Below, one piece after another: positions 31,221 to 43,470 of a stretch of DNA of 64,000 nucleotides. The stretch spans positions 2,064,294 to 2,128,293 of the forward strand of contig OW204010.1 in assembly GCA_934047225.1 (NCBI GenBank), in the 5' to 3' direction. Both the position numbers and the translations under genes were made by a program. Origin of the DNA: Ypsolopha sequella. Its lineage: Eukaryota; Arthropoda; Insecta; Lepidoptera; Ypsolophidae. The notes under the pieces are model-generated. The model saw nothing but the letters and a program-made list of their open reading frames with translations. It did not search any database and was not told where the DNA came from. The stretch's first letter is position 1. The number at the start of each line of letters is the position of its first letter.

Positions 31221-31902
31221 TTATGGTGGTTGTTACAGCTGGTGACTGAGAAAGCCACAATTAAGGTCAAGTTTTACTCAGATGTAGATATAAAAAAATG
31301 TATGATATACTTAAGAATAAGTGAAATGATGTGCAGCAATTAAAATTTTAAAGTTTTATCAAAACTTTTGACAAAAGACATAACAAGACCAGGTCTAATT
31401 TAATACCTAAGTCCGATTTAATTAATTAAGCATGCAAAAAAAACAAATTGAAACTTAATCAAAACGACGATATTTTAAGAGTTCTAGGGATTATTTCTGA
31501 AGAATTTTGCTACAATGTTTTTTTAAGCCCTTTTTTTCGCTATCCGGGGACCTAGTGACGTGACGTAATGCAGTACGCGCTGATATGAACGTTAATTCAA
31601 TATAGTTTCTGTCGATATACGTACTGACACAGGTCAAATCAAGGTCGTTGGGAGCTACAACAGCCTTAGCGCAATTTTCATATGATAGTCTCTAAAATCG
31701 CAAGAATTTCAACTATTTAATTATTGATTTTGAAAGCTACGGAAATTCATGAAAGCTTGAAAAATAAAATAAAGTAACATCATACTTTTTGTGGGTTTTA
31801 ATAAACATTTTAATCAGTGGTACTAAAAAGCGTAGCGTACGCGTAGGTACGGCATAGCGTAACGTAGGCTAACCTCGTGCCCGCTGAACCGACGATCTGA
31901 AA

Positions 31903-32030
31903 GATGTTACGGGTAGCGGCTGGGTGAGGATTGCGCAAAATTGCCAAGAGTAGCGAAATATTGGAGAGGCTTATGTCCAGCAGTGGACGAACACAGGCGG
32001 ATGGGTGGATGGCTGGACTAAAAAGTACAC
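31903..32030 (+). pseudogene. C-terminal remnant of an RTE-type LINE reverse transcriptase ORF
   Basis: The frame reads DVTGSGWVRIAQNCQE, stop, RNIGEAYVQQWTNTGG. The GEAYVQQWT ending before a stop is characteristic of RTE-like pol ORFs common in Lepidoptera. One internal stop and no upstream domain. Copies: 47025-47150 (with another stop) and 49435-49546 on the minus strand. Confidence 0.6.
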
Positions 32031-32863
32031 TTACTGGCCAAAAATCACAATAAATGGCACCACTTACCACGGTTAGTGGACATACTTAAATCCACAAATA
32101 AAAACCTTATATTAGGCAAAATCTATTCATACAACGGTTGAAGTCCGTATAATACGGCTATAGCAGTGGCGGTTTTTCAGGGGAGGCAATATAGGCAGTG
32201 CCTCACCTAAATAAAACCCGACTACTTACTATGCATACCTACTACTTACTTACTTATATCGTAATAAAAAATAAAATAATTTTAAATAATTTTCAATTAA
32301 AAAAATAAACTATAGTATAAAAACTAATCCAAAATAGGATATCACGTGAGCATCGATGCACCGGGAACTCTTTTTACTTCAACGCGAGCGGCACGACCGT
32401 TCGTCAAAGGTCTGAAGCGCAAAGTTTGAAATTCTGTCTTGCGCCTCGGAAACAATAAGTAACGAGAGGTTTTACAAAGTTAACGAGACGAATTACGAGA
32501 ATTTTATTACCTTGTGATAGAGTCGCTTCTTGAGAAGTCCGTTGAAAATTGTCTTTGTACGAGAGGCTCTTTATTTCGGAGCTTCGAAAGCGAAGAAGAT
32601 ATTCGTTGCATTGAGTAGAGTGAGACGACATGCGTTACCGGAGCGAACGACTCGATCCGACCGAATGGCAACGAAGCGCTGCCGCCGGTTGCCTCTGCGC
32701 GGGGCGGCTGGCTTCAAATTTCAATCATATCAAACAGTCGGTTGGTCGGTCGACCAAACAAAAACAACAAATTAGTCGAGTCTGTGACACGGGTTACACT
32801 TGATGCGTTAGCGTTCTTAGGTCAGTTAGTCTCGCTCGCGGCAGATCGTGCGTAATTTGCGTT

Positions 32864-33199
32864 ATGTATGCAAAATTTGATATTGTGGCTTTGTTACTAA
32901 TAACTCCTTTTGTATTGCGTAATGAAGCTGAAAAATCAAATATAATTAAAACGTGTTTTCGTCCTTGTCCTAAGTTAAATGATTTATATAAAAATAAAAA
33001 AAGCAAAATCGTAGAAAAACGTTTGTCCGCTCATTTCAAAGCTCGTGGTACGATCGCTACAAATGGCTGTGCGGAAGTTTGTTTGTACTTGCAAAAACTG
33101 TATTGTTGGCCGTGGCCGTGCGTTCTTTTGAGCCGTAATAAATCCACTTTTTCATTTAATGGCTATTCGGATTTGAAAAATATGTCGCGGGCTCGATGA
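32864..33199 (+). pseudogene. N-terminal fragment of a ZMYM1-like hAT transposase
   Basis: 111 codons. The useful part is near the C-terminus: YLQKLYCWPWPCVLLSRN followed by NGYSDLKNMSRA. This resembles the TTF-type zinc finger region (FCxPCLLF...GxxDLxN) of hAT transposases related to ZMYM1. The catalytic RNase H-like domain is absent, so this element cannot move itself. The fragment is preserved, with three substitutions, at 48014-48349. Confidence 0.55.
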
Positions 33200-33324
33200 T
33201 GACTATTGACTTAATGACACATATGTTTTGTTGGTTCCATCATATAATTAATCATATTATAATGTGATATGAATGATGAAAACAAAAAGTCCGAGAGATT
33301 TTTATCTATTATAAGTACAAGGTT

Positions 33325-33573
33325 TAACAGAAAGGTGTAAGTGACCATATTTGAAGAGCTTATTCAGTTAATGGTATAGAACAACTTTTACTATGGAGCC
33401 AATCCTGAAATCTCAAAAAAAAATCTGCCCTTCTATACATTTCAGCCGAGCGGGATTGTATTTTTCTGTGAAAAAAAATTTTTTTTTCGACATTCAGAGT
33501 TCGTTCCATAATAAAAGTTGTTCTATACCATTGACTGAAAAAGCTCTTCAAATATGGTTACACCTTTCTGTTA
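33325..33573. repeat. Inverted-repeat miniature element nested in the hAT copy
   Basis: The ends TAACAGAAAGGTGTAA and TTACACCTTTCTGTTA lead into ~60-bp complementary arms (GGTATAGAACAACTTTTA and its partner). Copy in B2: 48475-48724. Confidence 0.75.
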
Positions 33574-33804
33574 GACGTTGTATACATCAGTTAAGTTCAT
33601 AGTCTATACTAAATTACTAAGTTAATTTACAAGTAACTTGCAAGTAGACAAGAAAAGAACAAAAACAGGAAGGTACTTGAATATATATAAATTTCCAAAG
33701 TACGGGACCATAAGACCGCGAGTCCGACTCGCACTTGGCCTTTTTTTCCTTTTGGCGCCTCAGTCAGTTTTGAGGGCCAAAGCCGCCACTGGGCTATGGT
33801 ACGT

Positions 33805-34462
33805 TCATTTATTGTTATTTTTAAAAACAGAATTAAAAAACACTTAAATAATTATATTATTTGTAACTTGTAAGGGAAGTGGAAAGTTTTTGTTATTATA
33901 TTGGAATTTTCTAGGCAAACATTTGAAAATCTAGATCGCATCATTATTGCTCAAATACCATGTCAATCAATAACATTTGTTCAATGTTTTACATTAAAAA
34001 AAATATTTTTTGCGCATATCAATTTGTACAGCTATAGTTTTTCGATACTTTTTTCAGACTACTTCTTACTCATCCTTTGGGCCGCACTGATATTTTAAAT
34101 TCAAAAACTTTACCGCTCATTGGAAATCGACCCTGCAAACAAATTGAGCTAGCTGGCAACGTTGCAATTTGCGGAAGCCAAATACGCGATTCCGTCGTCA
34201 AACAATAATCAAAGTATACAACTGTAGATATACGTGCTACAACAGCGCCACACCACCACTGCGGATTCTTTCGGAACTTTTAATTATACAATTCCAGCCA
34301 ATTGATCAACATTTTGGCTTCCATCGATTTTTATTCTACAGCTGGCTAGGACCAATAGGACACAAGTACAAGTGTTGAAAAAAGTGGCGTCCGTTATGCG
34401 GACGTCCAATGCCGGTAGACGCCACTTTGAATGCATTTTTTCCTTCAGAGGGTGCCAGATTG

Positions 34463-34463
<1 letters not shown>
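33805..34463. other. Right flank of B1; no gene
   Basis: 33805-34210 is repeated in reverse at 48863-49275. An 11-bp inverted repeat, AAAGTGGCGTC/GACGCCACTTT, lies near 34381-34430. No coding sequence is supported. Confidence 0.5.

Positions 34464-34493
<30 letters not shown>
34464..34493. repeat. (TA)n microsatellite at the left end of unit A2
   Basis: About 15 TA units directly before segment A2. Confidence 0.85.
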
Positions 34494-34498
<5 letters not shown>

Positions 34499-36201
34499 CA
34501 GGAACACTTTTGGCATCCTACATGTTGTGCATCGTTACGACGTCTCTCTGTCCTGCTTATATTTTTTATGATCTCTCTGTGAATATTGCTTAATTTTTTG
34601 TTTTCTGACTCAGTGGGGTATTTCACTTTCCTGTAACTTTATTTTTCACAATATTCATCTTGCAGTTGTGCCCAAACATTTATGAACTCCAAACCATGGT
34701 GATGTGGTTTTGGTTTCCTGCGTATATCGTTCATGATTTACCTGAGGCATCGACTTCTTGACGTCCTGTGGTTTGGTGTGCGTAAATGCGACGTTGCCAG
34801 CATTACTTAATTTATATCCGTCTCTTTCTATCGTTGTTTAGGTATCAATCGTACTATTGTCAATGCAAATAAATAATTTAAGGGAATGATAGTTATTTTT
34901 AATAAATTATCATTTGACCGCTATACTTGAGCGTTACGATGCAATCTACATTATAACATGTTGATCTAGAAAAATCTAAAATGCTTCTATTATGTCGGTT
35001 TACGGATGTCCTAAAACAAATGACGATGGTGCGGTATTATTCAGAGTTTTAACTGTGAATTTTGTGACTGACATCTAGCAAATAGGCGCGTAACAGTACG
35101 ATTCGTACTTATGATATTATTAAAATTGTTTATCTTAAGTATAAATATTTAAAGATTATATTAAAAACTTAGAAAATTTAGGATGTTGCTGTAGGTATTA
35201 TTTAGGTATTTGCAATTATTTAATTTAAAAGGGTCAATACAAACTTAGAATTAAAAGTTGAGATTTTATGTGACATAAAATAAACGTATTTTGTTGTTAT
35301 TCATTTATTAGAAAGATTGCATACATGGAAATTAGGAAAACTGAAAATTGTGAAATACTCTTTCAATATAATATGAGAGGGACTTAAGAATGTTGACATC
35401 ATATATAGTATTATTTATCTTGACCTAAAATAAAAAGTAAAGAAATTTATTTAGTATGCTTTTCGGTTTAATTAAGTTTCTTTTCATATGATGAGAAATA
35501 CAAAATTAGAATTCAAAAGTTGGCAGCTGCTACCTTATCATATTAACATACCCGATCAACATTCAAAAGATTAAAAAAATTCGTACCCGTAATTTTAAGA
35601 AAACATAATTTCTATGATCATGGCATACAAACAAAAGCGCAGGGTGAAGCGCGGGGCCGGGGTGGACGCCAGGCCACGTGCCAATCGTCGAGACGCTGCC
35701 TCGCTTTGATTTTAGCGTGTCGGCGTCGTCGTACAAAGAGCCGCAGGGGGCGAAGTGACGTGACCTGAGGATGGAGTTTGCTCGCGCGCAATTTACACAG
35801 CGGCAAGGCGGCGTGTTAGTGGATGGCGATCTGTCAAGCAATATTAATCAAAAGTGCGTTATTTGTGGGAATCATTCATCATATAAATATTTCTTTTGCC
35901 GCCAAAAGATGTTTTTTGCTGCAAAAGAAATATTTAGTAGGATATTCAATAAGTAAGGAATGAAAGTACATGATCAGATTTACACCCTTCTGTTTTAAGG
36001 TGGCCGAACTTTGGTAATTAAAATAGCGGCTCTAAAATGCCTTTGAAAATTTCACCTTAAAAGAAAGAAATAAGGTACCCACTAAGAAATCCGATAGCAA
36101 AAATTTATTATATTTTGCCTTATTTCGGCTAAGGGCCGACATTGTATTGTTACAAAACTTTTGGAATGAAGAAAATTTCGTTTTGACAGCAATAACTATA
36201 A

Positions 36202-37215
36202 AATAAACTTGAAACAAAAAAATAGTAACCGACTTCAATAGTAACAGCAGTCATTCACTAAAAAGTTAATAAAAATTCTATTAATTAATGACCGATGGTA
36301 CCGGAGCAACACTTTTGCCGACTTCTTTCTTCCTGAAACATTATGTTACCTAGAAGTCGGCGCTCTTATATTGGTTTTTATGTTGCTATATCGTAGGAAA
36401 TACGCCGACTTCTAGATAACTTATTGTTTCAGGAAGAAAGAAGTCGGCAAAAGTGTTGCTTCGGTACCATCGGTCTTTATAGAATTATTATTAACTTTTT
36501 AGTAAATAACTGCTGTTACTTTTGAAGTCGGTTACTATTTTTTTGTTAAAAGTTTATTTTATTTCACATTTTTTAGTGTTGCTGGGTTAAATTTTTAAGT
36601 ATGGGTAGTTCTTGTAAACGTGGTGTTAATATGAAACGAAGTTCAAGTGAGTAAAGTAGCTATGTTTGAGTAGCTTCCTGCTATCAGTACCCTAACACAA
36701 CATGATTACCGCAATCTCGAGTTATTTGCTGTCATCCGTTGAAGAGTTCTACGGTGATGAAGCCAAGATCAAAGGCCAGGTGGGTACATTGGAAATTTTC
36801 TACCAATGCCCTGCAATCAGCACCCTAACACAAGCTGATTGATGCAATCCGAAGTTATGTGCTGTCATCCGTTGAGGAGTTCTATGGTGAATATGATGAT
36901 GAAGCCAGAATCAAAGGTCAGATGGAAGAAAGTCGATTTAACAAGTAATACCTTGCAACCAGCATCCTGGTACAAAGCGATTTCCTCAATCTTGAGAGGT
37001 ATGCTCTTTTTTTCTGAGGAGTTCCACTGCCTATATCTGAAGAACTTCATCAGATCATGACCAAATCTAAAATGAGACCTACCTGGAAGCACACTCTTCC
37101 AAATAAAAAAGAATCATTCAAATCGGTTCAATAATGACGGAGTTATGGAATAACAAACACAAAAAAAAGCATACATTCCAATTGAGAACCTCCTCGTTTT
37201 TTGAAGTCGGTTAAA
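36202..37215. mobile_element. AACCGACTTCAA composite element in A2
   Basis: Palindrome arms 36202-36362 and 36403-36563, then minisatellite units and the TTGAAGTCGGTT end. Nearly identical to 26579-27592. Confidence 0.8.
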
Positions 37216-38587
37216 AATAAGAACCCCAACCTAAGCCCTCCTTATTTATTGAAAAGAATTAAAAATAAACATTAAAATTTTATCAGCGAAATCAAGAAAA
37301 ACTTACGACAATTTGTTACCAAGATCTTATGGATTGAAAAATAGGTAGGTACCTAGGTATCCTATTGCATGAGTTGCATGAGTGTAGGTAAAGTAGTGTA
37401 TGAAACTACACATAACTAGGTATTAAAACACTCGTGTATACAATAAAAAAACTCGCCTACGGCTCGTTTTTAGGGTTCCGTACCCAAAAGGTAACACGTA
37501 AAAGGTTACCCACGCCACAGTAAAAAAAGTGCCCACGCAGACAGGTCCAGCAGATTCCAGATACACGCGCTACTAGTACAACCTGACCGCGAAAATACTG
37601 CCGATGACGATGGCGTAGCGCTCCATACATTTCATCGGCAATATGTTCGCGGTCGGGTTATACTTACTGATCCCATGCAACATACGCTCAAAGAAAATGG
37701 AAACTTATTACAGCGCAATAAGAGTCAGAATAAACATAATAAAGACACCTAGTTATTTGTTCAAGATACCCTTACTTAATTTCGTGCCCAATTCTTAAAT
37801 ACACGAAAAACTATGCAATCAGTTTTGCAATAAGCACCACCTAATTACCTATCAGTTCGCGAGCACCCGATGCTCTAATTTGACGACACTACGTGTGTAA
37901 ATTAATAAAACGGCAAATTAATAATAATAACACAAACAAGTTCCTTCTTACACAAGAAACAAAAAATTATTGCCTATCACAATAATCACAAACCATTTGC
38001 AACGAATAATCAAGGCATTGACCTAATATGTAATATGTGGGTCGATGGGTCAAGGTCCACACCTGCGAGTTGAACGACCGACACAAACCGAGCCGCAGGT
38101 GACGCTCGCACTACTGTAGAATTTTTAATTAAAATGGTGCTTACGCGCAGGTAATAGGGTGTCAATTAATTTGATGTTTGCGTCAGGATGAGTTTGTGTT
38201 TGCGCTCTCCGCTCACCGCGGCTACAAAGTAGTACAATGCGAGCCGACCAGCCCACGACACCGTCACGCGGCATAACGTCTCCGGCCCCGCGCTTCACCC
38301 CGCGCGTATTTTTGTATGCCATGATAATCTGCTTATGGAAAATATTCATGTATTAGAAAGAAATAAAGATACACAATCTGCTTCGTTCTGTAGGACACCG
38401 TACAGGGGTTGTCTATGGTTGTGGTCTTCTTCTTGGTGACCAATTGGTGACTAAAAGTACTGGTGGTCACCAAGGAGAGGACCAAAACCATAAACAACCC
38501 CTGTACGGGATTCTACATTTATGACTCTGTCCACGCTATTATACCTCCATGGAGCTAACCAAGCAATATCCTGTCTTGCTCGCTTAA

Positions 38588-39053
38588 GGCGATTACCATC
38601 GCCAAATTAGCAGCTCGATATTTGTCAGTACGAATATCAACGGAAATGACATTGAAATAACGTTCATATCAGCGCGCAATGCAAAGTGGCTGTTACGACG
38701 CTCGCTGCGTCCTTGAAAGAGCGAAATAGGAGAAAATTATACTTTTCACATGGACGTGATTGTTCGATTGAATAATCCTTTGTTATGTTTATAGCTATCA
38801 AGTTTATTTATTTATCAAAGCATAACTGAATTCAATCAGCCAAGCCACTTAGGAGTAGTAGGAAATTCGAGCCAAAAAACACCATTTAGTTAATACATTT
38901 TTTCATGAAGAAGTTTTGGTGGTATGAAATAGAAAAATGTTGCATATGTTGTCTTAGAGCTGATTATTCATAATACATTTTTTTATTATTTTTGGTTTGG
39001 CCGTAAACGAGGAGTAGGCTTTAGAAAGTACCCATTTGGCAATAGTAAGGCCC
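38588..39053. mobile_element. TTAA-flanked miniature piggyBac-type element in A2
   Basis: 466 bp between TTAA duplications. The ends are GGCGATTACCATCGCCAAAT and, in reverse, GGGCCTTACTATTGCCAAAT. Same site as in A1. Confidence 0.8.
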
Positions 39054-40049
39054 TTAAGTCTTGTTTCGTCAATCTAGATCTCTTTTGCTGAGATTCACAC
39101 ATAGGTTGCGAACGTTATAATAATAATGCACATCGGCTATATCGTCGTTTGCTTTCATCGGGCTGTTAGTGCTTCGTGCGACAATGATGACGTGACGCCA
39201 CGATACGATGTGCATTATATATAAACGGCTTGGAACTGTACATGATGGCAATATGTATGAAATTTATCAGTACTTAAGGCGCTTGATCCTTCAAATACAG
39301 CCAGATGGGTAATTTCTAAAGCCTACTCCTCGTTAACGGCTTAACCAAATGGCTTGAAAAAAATACATATGAATTAATAACTTTTTAAAAATATTTGCAA
39401 CAAATTTTGGTTTCGTACGATCAAAACTTCTATATTAAAAAAAAAAACAACTGTATGATGTTTTTTTGGCTTTCATTCCCTACTCCTCCTAATCTGCTAT
39501 GACGTTTGGAAATATTTACACGCCAAAAAATTGAGAATCTGTTGAACTTTAAATGCAACATATGTCAAGTATATCCAGTAACTTTTTCTATTAAAAATAT
39601 CGAAATATGTAAGATTTCAAGGTCAAAGGCTAAGAGGTGCTCTGCGCGGGCGCAGGCATCAGTCATGCAGTGGCGTTCAGACGGGGAGGCTGTGTCACTC
39701 GTTGCCACGTACCGCACCCTGGCGTCTGATGACATGTTTGCGAAAATATTTATAAGGATTTTTATTTATACTTTCGGCAATGGACTTAGTTATTTAGAGG
39801 ATAAATTGTGCAGTGAAGTTCGCGCGTGGACGCTATAATAAACTAGAAGTTTGACGAATTAGCAAGGAACTTTTTTTAGAAAAATTATAAATATATAATG
39901 TGATTGAGAAAAATGCCATGAAAACCTAAAACAATAAAGAAGCGGCTACAAAAGCTTTGAAAATACATGCAGTAAAGTAAGTAAGTACCTAACATAATCT
40001 ACCTACACAATCATTATCCATAGTAGAGTAGATATGAATAATTACTGGT

Positions 40050-40330
40050 AACAATTATAGTAGCTCATGGGTAGAACGCAGGCCTCTCAATTTTGAGATC
40101 CGGGTTCAAGTCTCGGTTGGGCATGCACCAAGGAGTTTTTCGGAATTTTTGTGCATAGTATTTACTAATACTTACTACTTGCTGAATGTTTTGTGCCCGA
40201 AGTCACCACCAACCACGTTGGGACATACTTATCGTCGGTGAAACGCGGGTGTACCGAGTGCGGAGACACTCGAAACACCTCCAAAGCCCCCTCGGGGATT
40301 CCTATCGTGACAATATATAGGTATAATTAT
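40050..40330 (+). repeat. tRNA-derived SINE
   Basis: The A box TAGCTCATGGGTAGAA (40061-40076) and B box GGTTCAAGTCT (40103-40113) stand at tRNA-like spacing. The body ends with CCTCGGGGATTCCTATCGTG and a TAT-rich tail. AATTAT on both sides (40053, 40325) may be the target duplication. A functional tRNA is excluded by the missing acceptor pairing. Confidence 0.7.
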
Positions 40331-40637
40331 TATTATAAACAGCTATAAGCAACAATTCACGCAAAAAACGTTGCTCAAAAGTTTTGTTTTTACTTCTATC
40401 CAGCTAAATAAACTACCCAAGTATCAAGGCTCGGACTATGTATATGGTTTAGCTCCGCTTCCGACCTGTTTTTTTGGACCGGAGCACTATTTGAAATACT
40501 TGTTTTAGTTCATTTCAGAAAAATATGTCCCAGGCAGGCATATCAAAGCCGTGGTATTTATACCTGTAATATTATGTAGAGATAGTTGAATAACTAGAAT
40601 TGTAGGTATAATACATACAGTTGATATATTATTTCAG

Positions 40638-42495
40638 GGGCATCTAAAAAGAGACCACCAGAAACAGAAGGCAAAGAAAATAATCCGACAAAATCTGCAA
40701 AAAAGACTAAGTACTGAAAAGTTCATTCGGGTAGACCTGAGAATATATTAATTCAAAATAATCTGTGCATGTAACCTGTAATGTCATTCCATCCATCCAT
40801 CAGCCTCGTTCGTCCACTGCTGGACATAAGCCGTTTCAGGACTTTGTCATTCCCGGTGGTCATCCTGGAAGAATTGTCCATACTCACACACGCTGAGCAG
40901 GCGGGTTGATGAGCGCGGTGCCGGAACCCTCGCACCAGTGACGCCGCTGCCCGTTACCAGTCTGTTCCATATAAGGCCCGGCTATAAGGGATGGATATAC
41001 CGCCATCCATCGGTCCTAGGCATGGTGGGTCTCCTGGTTTTTTGCCTGTGAGCTGTCCTCTTACTCTCCTCAGAATTACTTCGAGGGGGTCTCCAAATAA
41101 GATGGTGGTACCTCCACAGTCGAGCCCGGCATCAGCTCTACCACCTATCAAATATCATTGTCATTGAAATTATGTAATGTCATTGAAATTTTGTAAATAT
41201 TTAGGGTGCCAATAAACGAACATCACTTTCAAAACGGTAGCCGTAGACAACGGTAGGTAACTGCACATGTCGAACCATGTTGACGATAGCCATCGACTAC
41301 CATCGAACAATGGTAGTGAGCGTCAGCTATTGGTTGCATTCGACGCGCTGACGCTGCCAAACAGCGCCGACTGTACTCGATTGATGGTATTGTCAGCGTT
41401 GTATGGTCGACTGCAACCGACGGCTGACGCTAACGTCATTCAGTGGCAATTTATGGTATAGAATAGTAGACTGTCAGAATACAGTCGGGAACACTATCTC
41501 ATCGAGTAACAAGATGTGACCAACTCGTAGTGATGTAGAAAAAAAACTACATCAAAATAAACCGGGTTGGCTAGGCGCAACCTAGAGCGTTTTATACAGT
41601 CAGCAAAAACAACGATAATTTTCTGACAAAAAATTACGTCAATAAGTAGTTAGTACTATGTTCGGTATAGCGTATCACAAGGTGCTTAAAAATAAGGTTT
41701 GCATGTCCTATGTTGGGACTAATATCAGCCTGATTTTATCGAATATCTTTTTATATGAAAAAAAGCTTTCTTTAGCACCTTTTATACGCTCTGTCGATGA
41801 TATATACTGGATAATGTGATTTTTTTTAATCAATAAAATTGTGCTGCTTTTGCTGACTCTACAAAATTTTTCAGGTTGCGTCGAGCCAACCCTGTTTATT
41901 TTGATGAAGTTTTTTTTCTACACCACTACGAATTGGTCACATCTTGTTATTTAATGACATAGGGTTACCAACTGTCACCCGACAGCCTAGTACGTTAAAA
42001 ATTATATTCCGTATTAAAACATATTCAGCGTTATTTGTTATGTTTCTTAGAGAAAAGCATCGTCTGGATCACCACAATCTCTAAGCTCATTCATTGCTTC
42101 AGAAATGGAAGGCAAAGACAATGATATAACAATGTCTGCACAAAATACTATCGAAGAGTCGATTCCGGTAGGTTTGAGAATTTACCAATCTTTTTTTATA
42201 ACGTGGTAATATCCTTGAATTTAGGTAAATATTTAGGAATTAATATTATGTTTTATATTTGTTTGTGAAACTTGAGTATTTTTCTTTAATGGGTTTGCAT
42301 TATTTTATAATTTATTATACTATGTACTTAGGTAAATTCAAACTTATTTATTATGTTTTTCAGAGAAAAATATCTTTTGGACCACCACCATCTCCAGGCT
42401 CATTCATTGCATTAGAAATGAACGGCAAAGACAATGATCCGACAGCCTCTGAACAAAAGACGATTAAAGACTCGATTCTGGTAGATTCGTTTTAA
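40638..42495 (+). CDS. Tandem exon-like cassettes of an unrecognised gene
   Basis: Three related cassettes follow 3' splice signals: 40638-40730 (after TTATTTCAG), 42051-42167 (after ATGTTTCTTAG) and 42364-42480 (after ATGTTTTTCAG). The last two are both 117 bp, phase 0, and encode 39-residue peptides identical at 24 positions (SFIA-EM-GKDND, then TI--SI). Each is followed by GTAG. The third can read through to TAA at 42493. The first is more diverged and either frame-shifted or stopped. They could be duplicated alternative exons, or a captured gene piece in the mobile element. The repeat cassettes include intron-like flanks (GGTAGGTTTGAGAAT). No family is recognised and no first exon was found. 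Confidence 0.35.
41509..41947. mobile_element. Inverted-repeat element with TA duplication, 439 bp
   Basis: TA on each side (41507-41508, 41948-41949). ACAAGATGTGACCAA at the left matches the complement at the right, and the arms stay about 90% alike for roughly 100 bp. TA target use suggests a Tc1/mariner-type miniature element. It is non-coding. Confidence 0.75.
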
Positions 42496-42499
42496 TTTA

Positions 42500-42760
42500 C
42501 AGCAAATGTATTACAAAATATAAAACAAGAAAATGAAAACCACAGTACAGAACAATAAAATGAAAAACAAAGTGCACAACAAAAAAAGTAACAAAAGGAA
42601 AAAAGAAAATTACAAAAACTAAAACACACAGAAAATGTATAACAATATAATAGAACAAGAAAATGAAGACCGAAGTACAGAACAATGAAATAAACAAAGT
42701 ACAGAACAAGAAAATGAAGAACAAAGAGCACAACAAAAAATGTAACTTATCTCAAATGAA
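42500..42760 (+). repeat. A-rich minisatellite
   Basis: Repeated AAAATGAAGAACAAAG and AGTACAGAACAA units. One frame would be Glu/Asn/Gln-rich but stops interrupt it. The opposite-strand ORFs here are composition artefacts. Confidence 0.6.
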
Positions 42761-43310
42761 GAACAAATAAAAAGCAGAAGACTCATGATCAAGAAAATAT
42801 ATACATATATTTACCAAATTGAGGATTTACCTGCAGATCAGAGCTTACAAGTGTTAGCGAGGTGAAACTGTGGTACAGATTACGTAACATAATTAAAAAT
42901 TACAGATTAAAAAAATATTCGTTTTGTTTATTTTACGTGCGAATACAATCTTCATAAAAATAAAATCTAAAAGTTGCATCAACATCATTGAAACCGTTTC
43001 TGAGTACCCAAATATATTACATACTATCGGTTTTATTATGAGACCCGCAAATAACCGATACATACCACTCAAGTCTCTAAAAGCACCGAAATTAACAAAA
43101 ATTGTAACAAAATTATATTTTATCAATATATTTTTTTTTCGTCATTATCGTTCAAAAATCATTCAAATATAAAAACAAAAACTTTTTATGAAAAATTGTT
43201 TGACTGCAACCGACGACGGCTGACGCTACCATCATTAGACGGTTACCTCCGACAAGGTTAGACGTCTAAAGTTACCTCAATCCTTTGGCACAGTATAATA
43301 CTGTGCCTCT

Positions 43311-43470
43311 GGCCTACCATGAGTTTGGAACTCGTTACACTTTAGCGACAGCGTAAAACATTTGTATGAGTTTAGCGGTTCTAGCGATATACGAGAGGAA
43401 CCAGAATTTCCAATACATTATATTTTACGCAGTCGCTAACGTATATCGAGTGCCAAACTCATGGTGGGCC
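43311..43470. mobile_element. Miniature inverted-repeat element, 160 bp
   Basis: GGCCTACCATGAGTTTGG at the left and CCAAACTCATGGTGGGCC at the right, with arms complementary over about 47 bp. Confidence 0.7.

Larger units (their letters stand above)
32164..33791. mobile_element. hAT-type element in B1, 1628 bp
   Basis: The ends CAGTGGCGGTTTTTCAGG and CCAAAGCCGCCACTG are inverted repeats of hAT type. The 8-bp flanks are GGCTATAG (32156-32163) and GGCTATGG (33792-33799). The matching copy C has one uninterrupted GGCTATGG (49280-49287), so this is a real insertion. It carries only an N-terminal transposase fragment. Confidence 0.88.
29676..33804 (+). repeat. Segment B, copy 1 (B1)
   Basis: Matches 43959-48862 apart from an 826-bp element present only in B2. 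It contains an inverted, diverged TTAA-type element (30800-31220), an RTE-type LINE remnant (31903-32030) and a hAT derivative (32164-33791). The piece 29950-30300 recurs at 44230-44590, 51110-51470 (inverted) and, more diverged, 40790-41150. Confidence 0.9.
34494..39278 (+). repeat. Segment A, copy 2 (A2)
   Basis: Second copy of 24871-29675. Its sub-elements are in the same order: palindromic composite 36202-37215, palindrome 37580-37659, hairpin 38398-38508, TTAA-flanked element 38588-39053 (TTAA at 38584-38587 and 39054-39057). It ends at the TTAA at 39274-39277, where a large insertion begins. Confidence 0.9.

Noticed and set aside
31810..32070. 86-codon minus-strand ORF repeated at 46932-47192 and 49379-49645
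   Set aside because: It is the antisense of the RTE-type pol remnant, whose sense frame shows GEAYVQQWT. The repeats are copies of segment B.
39506..39838. 110-codon plus-strand ORF
   Set aside because: Starts inside sequence homologous to a non-coding miniature element end and shows no recognisable domain. It could be an upstream exon of the cassettes, but nothing links them.
40061..40130. Functional tRNA gene
   Set aside because: A and B boxes are present, but no acceptor stem closes the structure and the unit continues into a SINE body.
42492..42736. Two overlapping Phe/Cys/Val-rich minus-strand ORFs
   Set aside because: Antisense of the A-rich minisatellite. Two frames being open at once shows it is a composition effect.
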